64,000 nt of DNA, taken from contig NZ_CP028918.1 in the NCBI RefSeq assembly GCF_003060865.1, positions 690,001 to 754,000 on the forward strand, read 5' to 3'. Shown piece by piece: positions 56,758 to 64,000 of this stretch (position 1 is its first letter; each line of letters opens with the position of its first letter). Origin of the DNA: Gemmobacter aquarius. GTDB lineage: Bacteria > Pseudomonadota > Alphaproteobacteria > Rhodobacterales > Rhodobacteraceae. The translations under genes were made by a program, and so were the position numbers. The notes beneath the pieces were generated by a model. The model did no database searches, was not told where the DNA came from, and worked only from the letters and a program-made list of their open reading frames with translations.

Positions 56758-57669
56758 TCAATGCGCGGGCTTTATGAAGGTGCCGTTCTTCAACTCGGCC
56801 ATCGCTTGGCGCAGTTCGGCCTGCGTGTTCATGACGATAGGCCCGTGCCAAGCCACCGGCTCCTGGATCGGTGCGCCCGAGATCAGCAGGAACCGAACCC
56901 CGTCAGGCCCCGCCTGCACCGTCACCTCGTCACCCGTGCCGAATTGTACCAGCGTGCGGTCCCCCGACAGGTCGCGGATGTTGACCTCTTCGCCCATCAC
57001 TTCCTTTTCCAGCAGCACGCCCTTGGGGCGGCTCGCATCGCGGAAGGTGGCCGCCCCGTCGAAGATATAGGCGAACGCCCGGCGATAGGTGTCGACCTTG
57101 AACGATTTCTTCCGCCCCGGCGGCACATAGATGTCGAGGTATTGCGGATCGGCGGCGATCCCGTCGACGGGGCCGGTCTTGCCCCAGAACGACCCTACGA
57201 TCACCTTAACCACCGTGCCGTCGTCATCCATGATCTCGGGGATGTCCCGTGACTTCACGTCCTGATAGCGCGGCTTGGTCATCTTCAGGGCCGACGGCAG
57301 GTTGGCCCAAAGCTGGAAGCCGTGCATCTGGCCCTTGGCGTTGCCCAGCGGCATTTCCTGATGCAAAATGCCCGACCCTGCCGTCATCCATTGCACATCG
57401 CCGCCCTTGAGCATCCCGCGGTTGCCAAGGCTGTCGCCATGTTCGACTGCGCCCGCCAGCACATAGGTGATCGTCTCGATTCCGCGATGCGGATGCCACG
57501 GGAAACCGCGCAGGTAATCCTGCGGGCGGTCGTTCCGGAAATCGTCGAACAGCAGGAACGGGTCCATCCGCTCGGGGTCCTGAAAGCCAAAGGCGCGGTG
57601 CAGGTGCACGCCTGCCCCCTCCATCGTGGGAATGGCGCGGGCTTCATGGGCGACGGGGCGGATCGACAT
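56758..57669 (-). CDS. Pirin-family protein
   Basis: A 303-residue bicupin. The metal-binding N-terminal cupin has the conserved HPHRGIETITYVLAGAVEH (two histidines, then a glutamate and histidine) and a GILHQEMP segment; the C-terminal cupin follows a VDTYRRAFAYIFDGAATF segment. Pirins are Fe(II) proteins; some are quercetinases, others interact with redox or pyruvate dehydrogenase proteins. No nearby gene suggests which. Confidence 0.9.
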   Translation of the reverse strand: MSIRPVAHEARAIPTMEGAGVHLHRAFGFQDPERMDPFLLFDDFRNDRPQDYLRGFPWHPHRGIETITYVLAGAVEHGDSLGNRGMLKGGDVQWMTAGSGILHQEMPLGNAKGQMHGFQLWANLPSALKMTKPRYQDVKSRDIPEIMDDDGTVVKVIVGSFWGKTGPVDGIAADPQYLDIYVPPGRKKSFKVDTYRRAFAYIFDGAATFRDASRPKGVLLEKEVMGEEVNIRDLSGDRTLVQFGTGDEVTVQAGPDGVRFLLISGAPIQEPVAWHGPIVMNTQAELRQAMAELKNGTFIKPAH

Positions 57670-57787
57670 CGGGGCTACTCCTGTCTTGGTATCCCCCCGA
57701 TCTAGGTCCGCCCGCCGCGTCTGGCAACGGTTGGCCGGTCGACCCGCGCCGCATGGCGGCTGTGCGCCGCCGCACAGGGCAGGCCCG

Positions 57788-58366
57788 TCAGCAGACCACA
57801 GGCGTTCCGGCCCGGCAGAGCCGCGTCACGAAGCGGGGGCGCAGCACCACCGACTGGGAAAATGACGACGGCACCACATAGGTCGCCACCGGCACGCTCA
57901 TCGGCAGCGAATAGTTCATCCGCGTATCGACGACCAGCGCCGTCGCCCCGACCGTCAGCTTGGGCAGGTTTGCCGCCCGCGCCACCAGATCGGCAGTGGT
58001 CAATGCCGGCAAGGTCGCCGTCGCCGTGGAATAGGACCACGTCACCACCACATCGGTGTCGAGGGAACCGGTCCGCGTGTAACTGGCAAAACGCGACGCC
58101 ACGTCGAAGCGGCTGTCCACCAGATATTCCATCACCGTATCCAGCCCGGTCAGCGTGGCATCGGTCACCGGCACCATCTCGCGCGAGAGGAGGTCGGCGG
58201 CGACGTGACTGGCCTTTTGAAAGGCGGTGCGCGAACTGTAGGCTTCCCAGAAAGCGTAAACCGCGATCCATGCGACAAGCATCGTGGGCACGATGATCAC
58301 GGTTTCGATCACCGCATTGCCGCGCTCTTGCGCGAAAAAGCGGCGCAGATGGTGTCGCAGGTTCAT
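57788..58366 (-). CDS. TadE-like pilus assembly minor protein
   Basis: A 192-residue protein with the TadE layout: an N-terminal cytosolic arm, then a hydrophobic helix of about 20 residues with the RGNAVIETVIIVPTMLVAWI segment (a glutamate after the first small residues, as in pseudopilin-like TadE), then a long periplasmic region. It overlaps the preceding gene by 4 bases and is the third of three Tad-like genes on this strand. Confidence 0.8.
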   Translation of the reverse strand: MNLRHHLRRFFAQERGNAVIETVIIVPTMLVAWIAVYAFWEAYSSRTAFQKASHVAADLLSREMVPVTDATLTGLDTVMEYLVDSRFDVASRFASYTRTGSLDTDVVVTWSYSTATATLPALTTADLVARAANLPKLTVGATALVVDTRMNYSLPMSVPVATYVVPSSFSQSVVLRPRFVTRLCRAGTPVVC

Positions 58367-58911
58367 GGCGCCCTCGCTGCAAGCACGGTTTCGGCATGGA
58401 TGCTATAGGTGAGCGGGCGGTTGGAGATCAGCGCGCCGGGGGTAAAGGTCGTGATGTCCATACAGGCGCGCAGCACGGCCAGCGGGTTCGTCTGGTCGGC
58501 GACAAAGGCCCGCACCGGCACAAGCGACGTGCCCTGATCGGCGCAGGCGACGGTGCGCGCCGGCGTGGCGAAATCGCTCCGTGGCACGGCGACAAGCTGC
58601 ACCTTCAGCTGCGTGCTGCAATCCTTGAAGAAGGTCAGGCGGCTGCACAGGTCGGTCTTGATGCCGCCAAGCGATCGATCGGTCAGTGTCCCGCCTCTGA
58701 TCGACCGCGCCGTGATGTCGACCGCGCGGTCCAGCAAGGCCGAACGCATGGCCGTAAAGCCGGAATCGAGCGTCAGCAGGAACAGGCCGAAGACGACGGG
58801 CAGCATCACGACATAGGACACCGCCGCAGCGCCGGACTCGGCGGCGCGGAACTGTCCGGCCCGCAGCCGCAGTCCGAGCCGCAAGCGGGCAAGGGTCAGG
58901 GGGCGGCTCAT
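58363..58911 (-). CDS. TadE-like pilus assembly minor protein
   Basis: A 182-residue protein. The pseudopilin-like helix is ESGAAAVSYVVMLPVVFGLF at about 25-44; the rest is periplasmic with paired cysteines (DLCSRLTFFKDC, then VACADQG). The ATG at 58911 overlaps the upstream vWA gene by 4 bases. Likely a minor pilin or assembly factor of the Flp/Tad system. Confidence 0.8.
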   Translation of the reverse strand: MSRPLTLARLRLGLRLRAGQFRAAESGAAAVSYVVMLPVVFGLFLLTLDSGFTAMRSALLDRAVDITARSIRGGTLTDRSLGGIKTDLCSRLTFFKDCSTQLKVQLVAVPRSDFATPARTVACADQGTSLVPVRAFVADQTNPLAVLRACMDITTFTPGALISNRPLTYSIHAETVLAARAP

Positions 58912-60602
58912 TGCGTATAGGCCTGCTGGTTGATGGTCTGGGCGATCAGCCGCATCACATCGGGGAAGGTCGCGCTGGTCGTGTCGAAGTAATGCGCGGG
59001 CGAACTGGCGCAGGCGCGGAGCGGGTCTTTGGCGCGTGCGATAGCCGCCAGACCCACGGTATAGATCACCACGCCGTTCGCCTTGGCCGCCGTGCATTCC
59101 GATTGGAACTGGCTCGCCTGGGTCGTAAACGGCAAGGACTGCTGCATCGTCGGCCAGATCGCGTCGAAACTTGCCCGCACCTGCGCCAGCGTCGCAGACG
59201 AGGAGGTCTGGATACCACGGGCGTATAGCTGCCACGCAACCCACTGCACCCTGACCGATGCCCAGACCTGCGGCCAGGTCAGGCGCGTATAGGTGCCGGG
59301 GCAGGCGGTCGACCAGGTGTTGGTGTCGGGGCGGTAGAACTGGTTTGACGGCCGCGCCGTCAACTGGATGCAGTAAAGCGCCGGGGTCGCGGAATTGCGC
59401 CAGATCGGCGAGGTGCCCGAGGCAAAGGCATTCGCAAGCATCAGTTGCGACCCGTCGGTGGGGTTCGATCCGCTGCCGTTGGTGTTCACGAAGACGATGA
59501 CCTTTTGCACATCGGCCGTGTTATAGGCACTCGGATAGGCCGTGGTCACCGGGGTCACGATGGACCCTATGTTGGTGCCGGGGTGCAGCAGGGCGTTTGC
59601 CCAATGCATGCCGTGATCCCAGCGCAGACCGCCGAAAAACTGCGCGCTGGTGATATTGCTCTTCAAGGTCGACGCCGAAGTCGTCGGCATACGCAGGATG
59701 TTGTTGGGATATGCCGGACAGCCTGCGCTACTGGGAATGTTCGTCGCGGCCACAGTCGAATTCGATGGCAGATATGTGATCACAGTGCTGGTGGTGGTGG
59801 CCAGATCGGCCGGCACCATCGTCTGATAGGCTGTCGCCGTCGACATCGCCGCTGCCGAGAAATCGGTCGTCGGAATGTCGATGCAATTGGCGTTCGCAAG
59901 GTTTGATACGTTGGTGACGCTGTATCGCGACATCAGCCCCGTGGGCAGGTTCACCCCGTTGGTATAGGGTAACAGCGAGACCGTAGTGGCAGGCCGTGTG
60001 CCGGCAGCGTTATTGACATCGGTCGCCATCAGCGTGTCCACGAAAGCGTTGGCGCCGGTCCGGAACGGAGTCGACAGATTTATCCCTGTGATCGGGTCGA
60101 CCACGCTCATCGCGTTGCTGGATTCGTACGCCAGGATCACCTCAACCTTGCCCGCCGGTGGCAGTGCGGCGGTCGATGCGACATTGTAATCGGTGCGCCC
60201 GATATTCAGCATGTTCATGAAAAAGTTGCTCTGCGTGCCGCCCGCGGTCGTGGCCAGCGACGCATAGCCTGCCGCACTGGTCGCCGTGACGCTGGTCAGC
60301 GCCGTCGAAAGCCCCGCCCGCGTCATGCAATCGTTCACCAAAGTCGTCATGGTCGCGTTCCGCGCGGTGTTCCGCACTGCCGCATCCGATGCGCTTTCGT
60401 CGGCGGGTTTCTGCACCGTCGCCACGGCGGCCACCGTCGAGGTGCAGCCGTCCAGTGCCTTTTGCACCTGCGACCGCGTCCCCTCGTGCCGCATCACATC
60501 GACCGCGACCCCGCCGACAAGCACCGTCAGCAACAGAAAGACCAACCCCGTATAGGTCATCGTTCCGCGCGGATCGTCCAGAAACTCTGTCACTCGCATC
60601 AT
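58908..60602 (-). CDS. TadG-like pilus protein with von Willebrand A-type domain
   Basis: A 564-residue protein. An N-terminal helix (about 14-35, TYTGLVFLLLTVLVGGVAVD) anchors a large periplasmic region. The C-terminal part ends in the FDTTSATFPDVMRLIAQTIN-type pattern seen in vWA-containing Tad proteins, with ACASSPAHYFDT before it. The MIDAS segment that should read D-x-S-x-S is AYESSNAMSV, with aspartate and the last serine replaced, so metal binding is doubtful. The start among the M-M pair at 60599-60602 and a GTG at 60623 is uncertain. Confidence 0.78.
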   Translation of the reverse strand: MMRVTEFLDDPRGTMTYTGLVFLLLTVLVGGVAVDVMRHEGTRSQVQKALDGCTSTVAAVATVQKPADESASDAAVRNTARNATMTTLVNDCMTRAGLSTALTSVTATSAAGYASLATTAGGTQSNFFMNMLNIGRTDYNVASTAALPPAGKVEVILAYESSNAMSVVDPITGINLSTPFRTGANAFVDTLMATDVNNAAGTRPATTVSLLPYTNGVNLPTGLMSRYSVTNVSNLANANCIDIPTTDFSAAAMSTATAYQTMVPADLATTTSTVITYLPSNSTVAATNIPSSAGCPAYPNNILRMPTTSASTLKSNITSAQFFGGLRWDHGMHWANALLHPGTNIGSIVTPVTTAYPSAYNTADVQKVIVFVNTNGSGSNPTDGSQLMLANAFASGTSPIWRNSATPALYCIQLTARPSNQFYRPDTNTWSTACPGTYTRLTWPQVWASVRVQWVAWQLYARGIQTSSSATLAQVRASFDAIWPTMQQSLPFTTQASQFQSECTAAKANGVVIYTVGLAAIARAKDPLRACASSPAHYFDTTSATFPDVMRLIAQTINQQAYTQ

Positions 60603-60980
60603 AACCAAAACCTGCACCTGCACTTCGGCCCGCCAAACACACGCAGGGCCGTCTGATCCCGACTTTTAGCGAGGGAATGTGCAGACTTTAGGGCGGGCAG
60701 ATCGCCCGTTACGCCCCCGTTTCTAGCAATAATCCGCAGCCGCCGCGCCATGTCGCCACGCTTTCGGCCCAAGACTTAACGCCGCCGCCCGCCGCCCCCG
60801 CCCGCCGCCCGCCGAAGCCAAGCGAAACGATTCGCAGCCTTTGCGCGTTCTGTTTCGCGCCGTTGGCAGGCTGCCGCTCAAACTTGCGGCAGATTGATCG
60901 TAATTAAGTGCGAGATCGGCCGATTTGGCTGATAGCATGACAACCGGACGTGGTAGCGACTTACAAAGGAACGCCCTGAC
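60603..60980. other. 378-base divergent intergenic region upstream of gdh
   Basis: Between the minus-strand Tad genes and the dehydrogenase. It contains a gggcg/cgccc hairpin (about 60691-60708), an extremely G/C-rich stretch of repeated cgcccgccg at 60780-60815, and an exact 10-base palindrome atcggccgat at 60915-60924, 57 bases before the gdh start. No gene is supported. Confidence 0.5.
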
Positions 60981-62459
60981 ATGACCGCACCCAGCATCGC
61001 ACCCAGCACTGGCCCCAACACTGGCCCCAACACCGCCAAAGAACCGAGTTTCCGCGAATCCGTCGACCTGATGTTCAACCGCGCCGTAGCGCTGATGGAC
61101 CTGCCCGCGGGGCTGGAGCAAAAGATCCGCGTCTGCAATTCCACCTATACCGTCCGCTTCGGGGTACGCCTGCGTGGCAAGATCGAAACCTTCACCGGCT
61201 ATCGCTCGGTCCATTCCGAACATATGGAGCCGGTCAAGGGCGGCATCCGCTACGCCCTTTCGGTGCATCAGGACGAGGTCGAGGCGCTCGCCGCCCTGAT
61301 GACCTATAAATGCGCGCTGGTCGAAACCCCCTTCGGAGGGTCCAAAGGGGGCCTGTGCATCGACCCCCGCGCATGGGACGAACATGAACTGGAACAGATC
61401 ACCCGCCGCTTCGCCTATGAGCTGATCAAGCGCGACCTGATCCACCCCGCCCAGAACGTGCCGGCCCCCGACATGGGCACGGGCGAGCGTGAAATGGCGT
61501 GGATCGCCGACCAATACGCCCGCATGAACACCACCGACATCAACGCCAAGGCCTGCGTCACCGGCAAACCGCCCCACGCGGGCGGCATCCAGGGCCGGGT
61601 CGAGGCCACGGGGCGCGGCGTGCAATTCGCCTTGCGCGAATTCTTCCGCCACCCCGAAGACGTGGCCATGGCCAAGCTGTCGGGCGGGCTGTCGGGCAAG
61701 ACCTGCATCGTCCAAGGCCTTGGCAACGTGGGCTATCACGCCGCGAAATTCCTGTCGGAAGAAGACGGCGTGAAGATCGTAGCCATCATCGAACGCGACG
61801 GCGCGCTGATAGACGAGGGCGGTTTGAACGTCGAAGCCGTGCGCCAGCATATGAACGCCACCGGCGGGCTGTTGAAAGGCTACGCGGGCGCGACCTTTAC
61901 CGAAGACGGTGCCGCCGTGCTGGAACGCGCCTGCGACATGCTGATCCCCGCTGCATTGGAGGGCGTCATCAACCTGTCGAACGCCGACCGCATCAAGGCC
62001 CCGCTGATCGTCGAGGCTGCAAACGGCCCGATCACCTATGGCGCCGATGAAATCCTGCGCGCCAAGGGCGTGGTCATCATCCCCGACATGTATGCCAATG
62101 CGGGCGGCGTGACGGTGTCCTATTTCGAATGGGTCAAGAACCTGTCGCACATCCGCTTTGGCCGGATGCAGCGCAGGGCCGAGGAATCCCGCTCGCGCCT
62201 GATCGTCGAAGAACTGGAACGCCTGTCCTCCGACCAGCACCTCGGCTGGACCCTGTCGCCCGACTTCAAGGAGAAATTCCTGACCGGATCGGACGAACTC
62301 GCCCTCGTGCGCTCGGGCCTCGATGACACCATGCGGACCGCCTATCAGGCGATGCGGGCGGTCTGGCACGGGCGCAGCGATGTCGAAGACTTGCGCGTGG
62401 CCGCCTATATCGTGTCAATCGGACGGGTCGCGCAGACCTACCGGTCCAAGGGGCTGTGA
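60981..62459 (+). CDS. Glu/Leu/Phe/Val dehydrogenase
   Basis: A 492-residue NAD(P)-dependent amino acid dehydrogenase linking glutamate (or a branched amino acid) to its oxo acid and ammonia. The catalytic lysine is in PFGGSKGGLCIDP; VKGGIRYALSV and the NAD site IVQGLGNVGYHAAKFLSEE are intact; VPAPDMGTGEREMAWIAD is the family motif. Residues 1-20 form a low-complexity Ser/Pro/Thr/Asn leader with a 12-base tandem duplication at 61007-61030. RBS AAAGGA precedes the ATG. It lies between two Tad gene groups. Confidence 0.92.
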   Translation: MTAPSIAPSTGPNTGPNTAKEPSFRESVDLMFNRAVALMDLPAGLEQKIRVCNSTYTVRFGVRLRGKIETFTGYRSVHSEHMEPVKGGIRYALSVHQDEVEALAALMTYKCALVETPFGGSKGGLCIDPRAWDEHELEQITRRFAYELIKRDLIHPAQNVPAPDMGTGEREMAWIADQYARMNTTDINAKACVTGKPPHAGGIQGRVEATGRGVQFALREFFRHPEDVAMAKLSGGLSGKTCIVQGLGNVGYHAAKFLSEEDGVKIVAIIERDGALIDEGGLNVEAVRQHMNATGGLLKGYAGATFTEDGAAVLERACDMLIPAALEGVINLSNADRIKAPLIVEAANGPITYGADEILRAKGVVIIPDMYANAGGVTVSYFEWVKNLSHIRFGRMQRRAEESRSRLIVEELERLSSDQHLGWTLSPDFKEKFLTGSDELALVRSGLDDTMRTAYQAMRAVWHGRSDVEDLRVAAYIVSIGRVAQTYRSKGL

Positions 62460-62627
62460 CTTCCCCGACATCGGGCCTGATCGCCTGGCCTTGGCAGATC
62501 GTGACACACCTCGGGAACCGGGAAACAAGACCCTCCCGGTTCCTGACGCAAGGACGGTCGGCAGATGCACCACCCCGCGCTTGGCAGTCGGCGGCATCTG
62601 TTTCACCCTCGCGTCTGACCCTACCGC

Positions 62628-62909
62628 TTACAAGACATCCACCACCGGACAACGGAACAGCCGCCAGTGCTTTGCCAGCATCGCCGCCTTCAGCGCTGGG
62701 CGAGGCGGTGGCTGAGGAAGAAGCCGCAGCGCGAAAAAGTCCGCCGGAATTTCAGACTCGGGCAAAAGCTCACCGCGCTTGGCTTTGGTGATTGCCTCGA
62801 CCGTGCGCGGATCAGGGTTTTTCCCGTCATGGTCAGGCCGCATCGACCGGAACCCATGCCCGCTCATGCTGTCGCCGTAAACGTTGCTCAGCCATATGCA
62901 GTCTGTCAC
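62628..62909 (-). CDS. Small protein of unknown function (possible remnant)
   Basis: A 93-residue frame starting at GTG. The middle, PDHDGKNPDPRTVEAITKAK and then RGELLPESEIPADFFALRLL, looks like genuine folded protein, whereas the N-terminus is variable. The GTG overlaps the stop of an upstream small frame as GTGA, which argues for translation. I do not recognise it. Confidence 0.45.
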   Translation of the reverse strand: MTDCIWLSNVYGDSMSGHGFRSMRPDHDGKNPDPRTVEAITKAKRGELLPESEIPADFFALRLLPQPPPRPALKAAMLAKHWRLFRCPVVDVL

Positions 62910-63037
62910 CCGTCCCCTCCCATCCGCTCTGCTCCCATTTTCCGCAGCACCTCGGCATCCACCAGCCGCGCCACGAAGCGGCGTTTCAGGCCACCCTCTT
63001 TCACCTTCAAATCAAGCAAGCCGGCAGCCCGCGCCAT
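62906..63037 (-). CDS. Possible 43-residue coupled ORF
   Basis: ATG at 63037; the product begins MARAAGLLDLKVKEGGLKRR and is basic with amphipathic helices. Its TGA overlaps the next start as GTGA. Reading further upstream is open for about 25 more codons without an obvious start. Real but tiny gene, or the end of a decayed one. Confidence 0.3.
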   Translation of the reverse strand: MARAAGLLDLKVKEGGLKRRFVARLVDAEVLRKMGAERMGGDG

Positions 63038-63173
63038 GCCACCCTGTGCGATCCGCCAGCCGTTCGGCCCGCTGTGCCCCCGTTCCTGCGCGGGTTGGTC
63101 AAGGGAGCGTTAACTATCCTTAAGTTTGTCACAGTGCAGACCTTTGACCGTCCGACTTTCGCCCGATTCCGCT

Positions 63174-63185
63174 GGCATTAATGCC
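63174..63185. promoter_or_regulatory. Palindrome upstream of tadE-like gene
   Basis: ggcattaatgcc, perfectly self-complementary over 12 bases, 31 bases before the ATG at 63217. Candidate operator or part of the promoter; no regulator is identified. Confidence 0.35.
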
Positions 63186-63216
63186 TGTGAACGCGGATTG
63201 ATCGACGGAGCCCCCC

Positions 63217-63630
63217 ATGCTGAAACGGACAACGGCCAAGCGGTCCGTCTTGGGTAAATTCCGGCGCGACGATCGCGGCAGCTTTACGGTGGAAGCCCTG
63301 ATCTGGCTGCCCATCTTCGTCGTCGTGATGTGCATGACCGCCGACACGGCGATGATCTACGCCAAGCAAAGCCAGGTGATGCGGGTCGTGCAGGATGCCA
63401 ACCGCGCCTATGCGGTGGGCAAATTCGCCGATGCCGCGTCGACGCAAAACTATATCCTCGGCCTCGTGCGCCCGATGAGCCCCGGCGCCACCGCCGTCTC
63501 GTCGCTGGCGAACGGCATCATCACCACCACCGTGACCATGCCCGCGCGCGAGTTGATGGCGACGGGGATGCTTCCGATGCTTGGCAGCGCGACCGTCCGC
63601 GTCGTGCTGCAACAGATGAAAGAGGTGTGA
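63217..63630 (+). CDS. TadE-like pilus assembly minor protein
   Basis: A 137-residue protein. The pseudopilin-like segment is DDRGSFTVEALIWLPIFVVV at about 18-37, with the glutamate five residues after the small GS pair, as in TadE; the rest is periplasmic. It is 2 bases upstream of the next Tad-like gene. Shorter than the two minus-strand TadE-like proteins. Confidence 0.85.
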   Translation: MLKRTTAKRSVLGKFRRDDRGSFTVEALIWLPIFVVVMCMTADTAMIYAKQSQVMRVVQDANRAYAVGKFADAASTQNYILGLVRPMSPGATAVSSLANGIITTTVTMPARELMATGMLPMLGSATVRVVLQQMKEV

Positions 63631-63632
63631 CC

Positions 63633-64000
63633 ATGCCCCCCTTTGCAGCCCGCTTCCGCCACCTGATCCGCCTGCATGCCAAGCGCGAGGAGGGTTCGGG
63701 CACCGCGATGGCGCTGATCCTGCTGGTCGCCTGCCTTGCGCTGGCGGCTTTTGCCATCGACCTGCAACGGGTCAATTCGCTGGATATCCAGTTGCAGAAC
63801 GTGGCCGACAACGCAGCCAATGCCGCGATCCTCGCCCGTTCCACCCAGACCGAGGCGCAGGCCAAGACCGCAGCCGTCACCATCGCGCAAGCCAACCTTC
63901 CCGTGGCAAGCACCGGCAACGTGATCGTCGCCAACGATGTCGAATTCGGCCAGTGGAACGCGGTCTCGCGCACCTTCAGCCCGGTTGCAGGCTCGACCGA
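63633..64000 (+). CDS. TadG-like pilus assembly protein (partial, runs off the window)
   Basis: The first 122 residues are present. A cytosolic basic arm is followed by a hydrophobic helix (EGSGTAMALILLVACLALAA, about 21-40) and the AIDLQRVNSLDIQLQNVADN segment typical of TadG-type proteins, with repeated NAA residues. No vWA part is in view. Directly downstream of the TadE-like gene, so one operon. Confidence 0.8.
   Translation, partial: MPPFAARFRHLIRLHAKREEGSGTAMALILLVACLALAAFAIDLQRVNSLDIQLQNVADNAANAAILARSTQTEAQAKTAAVTIAQANLPVASTGNVIVANDVEFGQWNAVSRTFSPVAGST

Larger units (their letters stand above)
62460..63216. other. 757-base region between gdh and the second Tad group
   Basis: Two overlapping small minus-strand frames (listed separately) are the only candidates. 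Upstream of the TadE start there is a perfect 12-base palindrome, ggcattaatgcc at 63174-63185, which could be an operator. Other frames here look like chance. Confidence 0.5.

Noticed and set aside
60723..62369. A 548-codon minus-strand frame opposite the dehydrogenase
   Set aside because: Shadow frame of a gene with all catalytic motifs.
62667..63113. A 148-codon plus-strand frame in the gap after gdh
   Set aside because: Arginine/proline/serine-rich with no motif; the opposite strand looks more protein-like.

Overview
The window is a gene-dense, GC-rich stretch of a bacterial chromosome. The gene content suggests an alphaproteobacterium of the order Rhodobacterales (Rhodobacteraceae or Paracoccaceae). 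The clues are a rhizobial/rhodobacterial-type glycerol ABC operon, Tad/Flp pilus minor proteins, a DUF2793 tail-fibre-like protein, an RTX protein, many ABC importers and a preference for C/G in third codon positions. This is inference from protein families, not a database search. I found no rRNA, tRNA, insertion sequence, CRISPR array or replication origin.

Layout. 1-8.1 kb: the tail of a metallophosphoesterase gene, two EamA-type exporters, an SLC13 permease, a lipoprotein, a membrane-bound LytTR regulator, the YebC regulator, a small winged-helix-like protein, a membrane protein and a LysE/ArgO exporter. 8.2-16.6 kb: a 1012-residue RTX protein, UDP-glucose dehydrogenase, a phage-tail-like DUF2793 protein, UDP-glucose 4-epimerase and an iron-dependent alcohol dehydrogenase; this is a surface and envelope-sugar neighbourhood. 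16.8-27.1 kb: a complete glycerol regulon, glpD-S-T-P-Q-U-V-K on the minus strand, with the repressor glpR divergent. 27.2-34.0 kb: a LysR regulator, a polyamine-type ABC importer (binding protein, ATPase, two permeases) and a gamma-aminobutyraldehyde-type dehydrogenase. 34.1-38.8 kb: an RraA-like protein, a PLP aminotransferase, and a large secreted cadherin-like/beta-barrel gene broken by one in-frame TAG.

39.1-50.7 kb is the most unusual part. It is a tightly overlapping nine-gene operon encoding a trimethylamine-dehydrogenase-like flavo-iron-sulfur enzyme, a non-pyrrolysine MttB-family methyltransferase, a CocE/NonD-type serine hydrolase, a complete Opp/Dpp-type ABC importer with a Tat-exported binding protein, and a TetR regulator. 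The arrangement reads as uptake, hydrolysis and demethylation of an unknown N-methylated substrate. The flavoenzyme lacks the cysteine that holds FMN covalently in trimethylamine dehydrogenase, so the substrate is probably not trimethylamine.

50.7-64 kb: an orphan pair of permeases paralogous to GlpP/GlpQ, galactose mutarotase, small hypothetical proteins, a frameshifted glyoxalase-fold gene, homoserine dehydrogenase, a small lipoprotein, a pirin, and two groups of Tad-pilus-type genes (TadE/TadG-like) on either side of a glutamate/leucine dehydrogenase. Several intergenic regions carry clusters of short perfect hairpins, notably at 54.1 kb and 56.6 kb.
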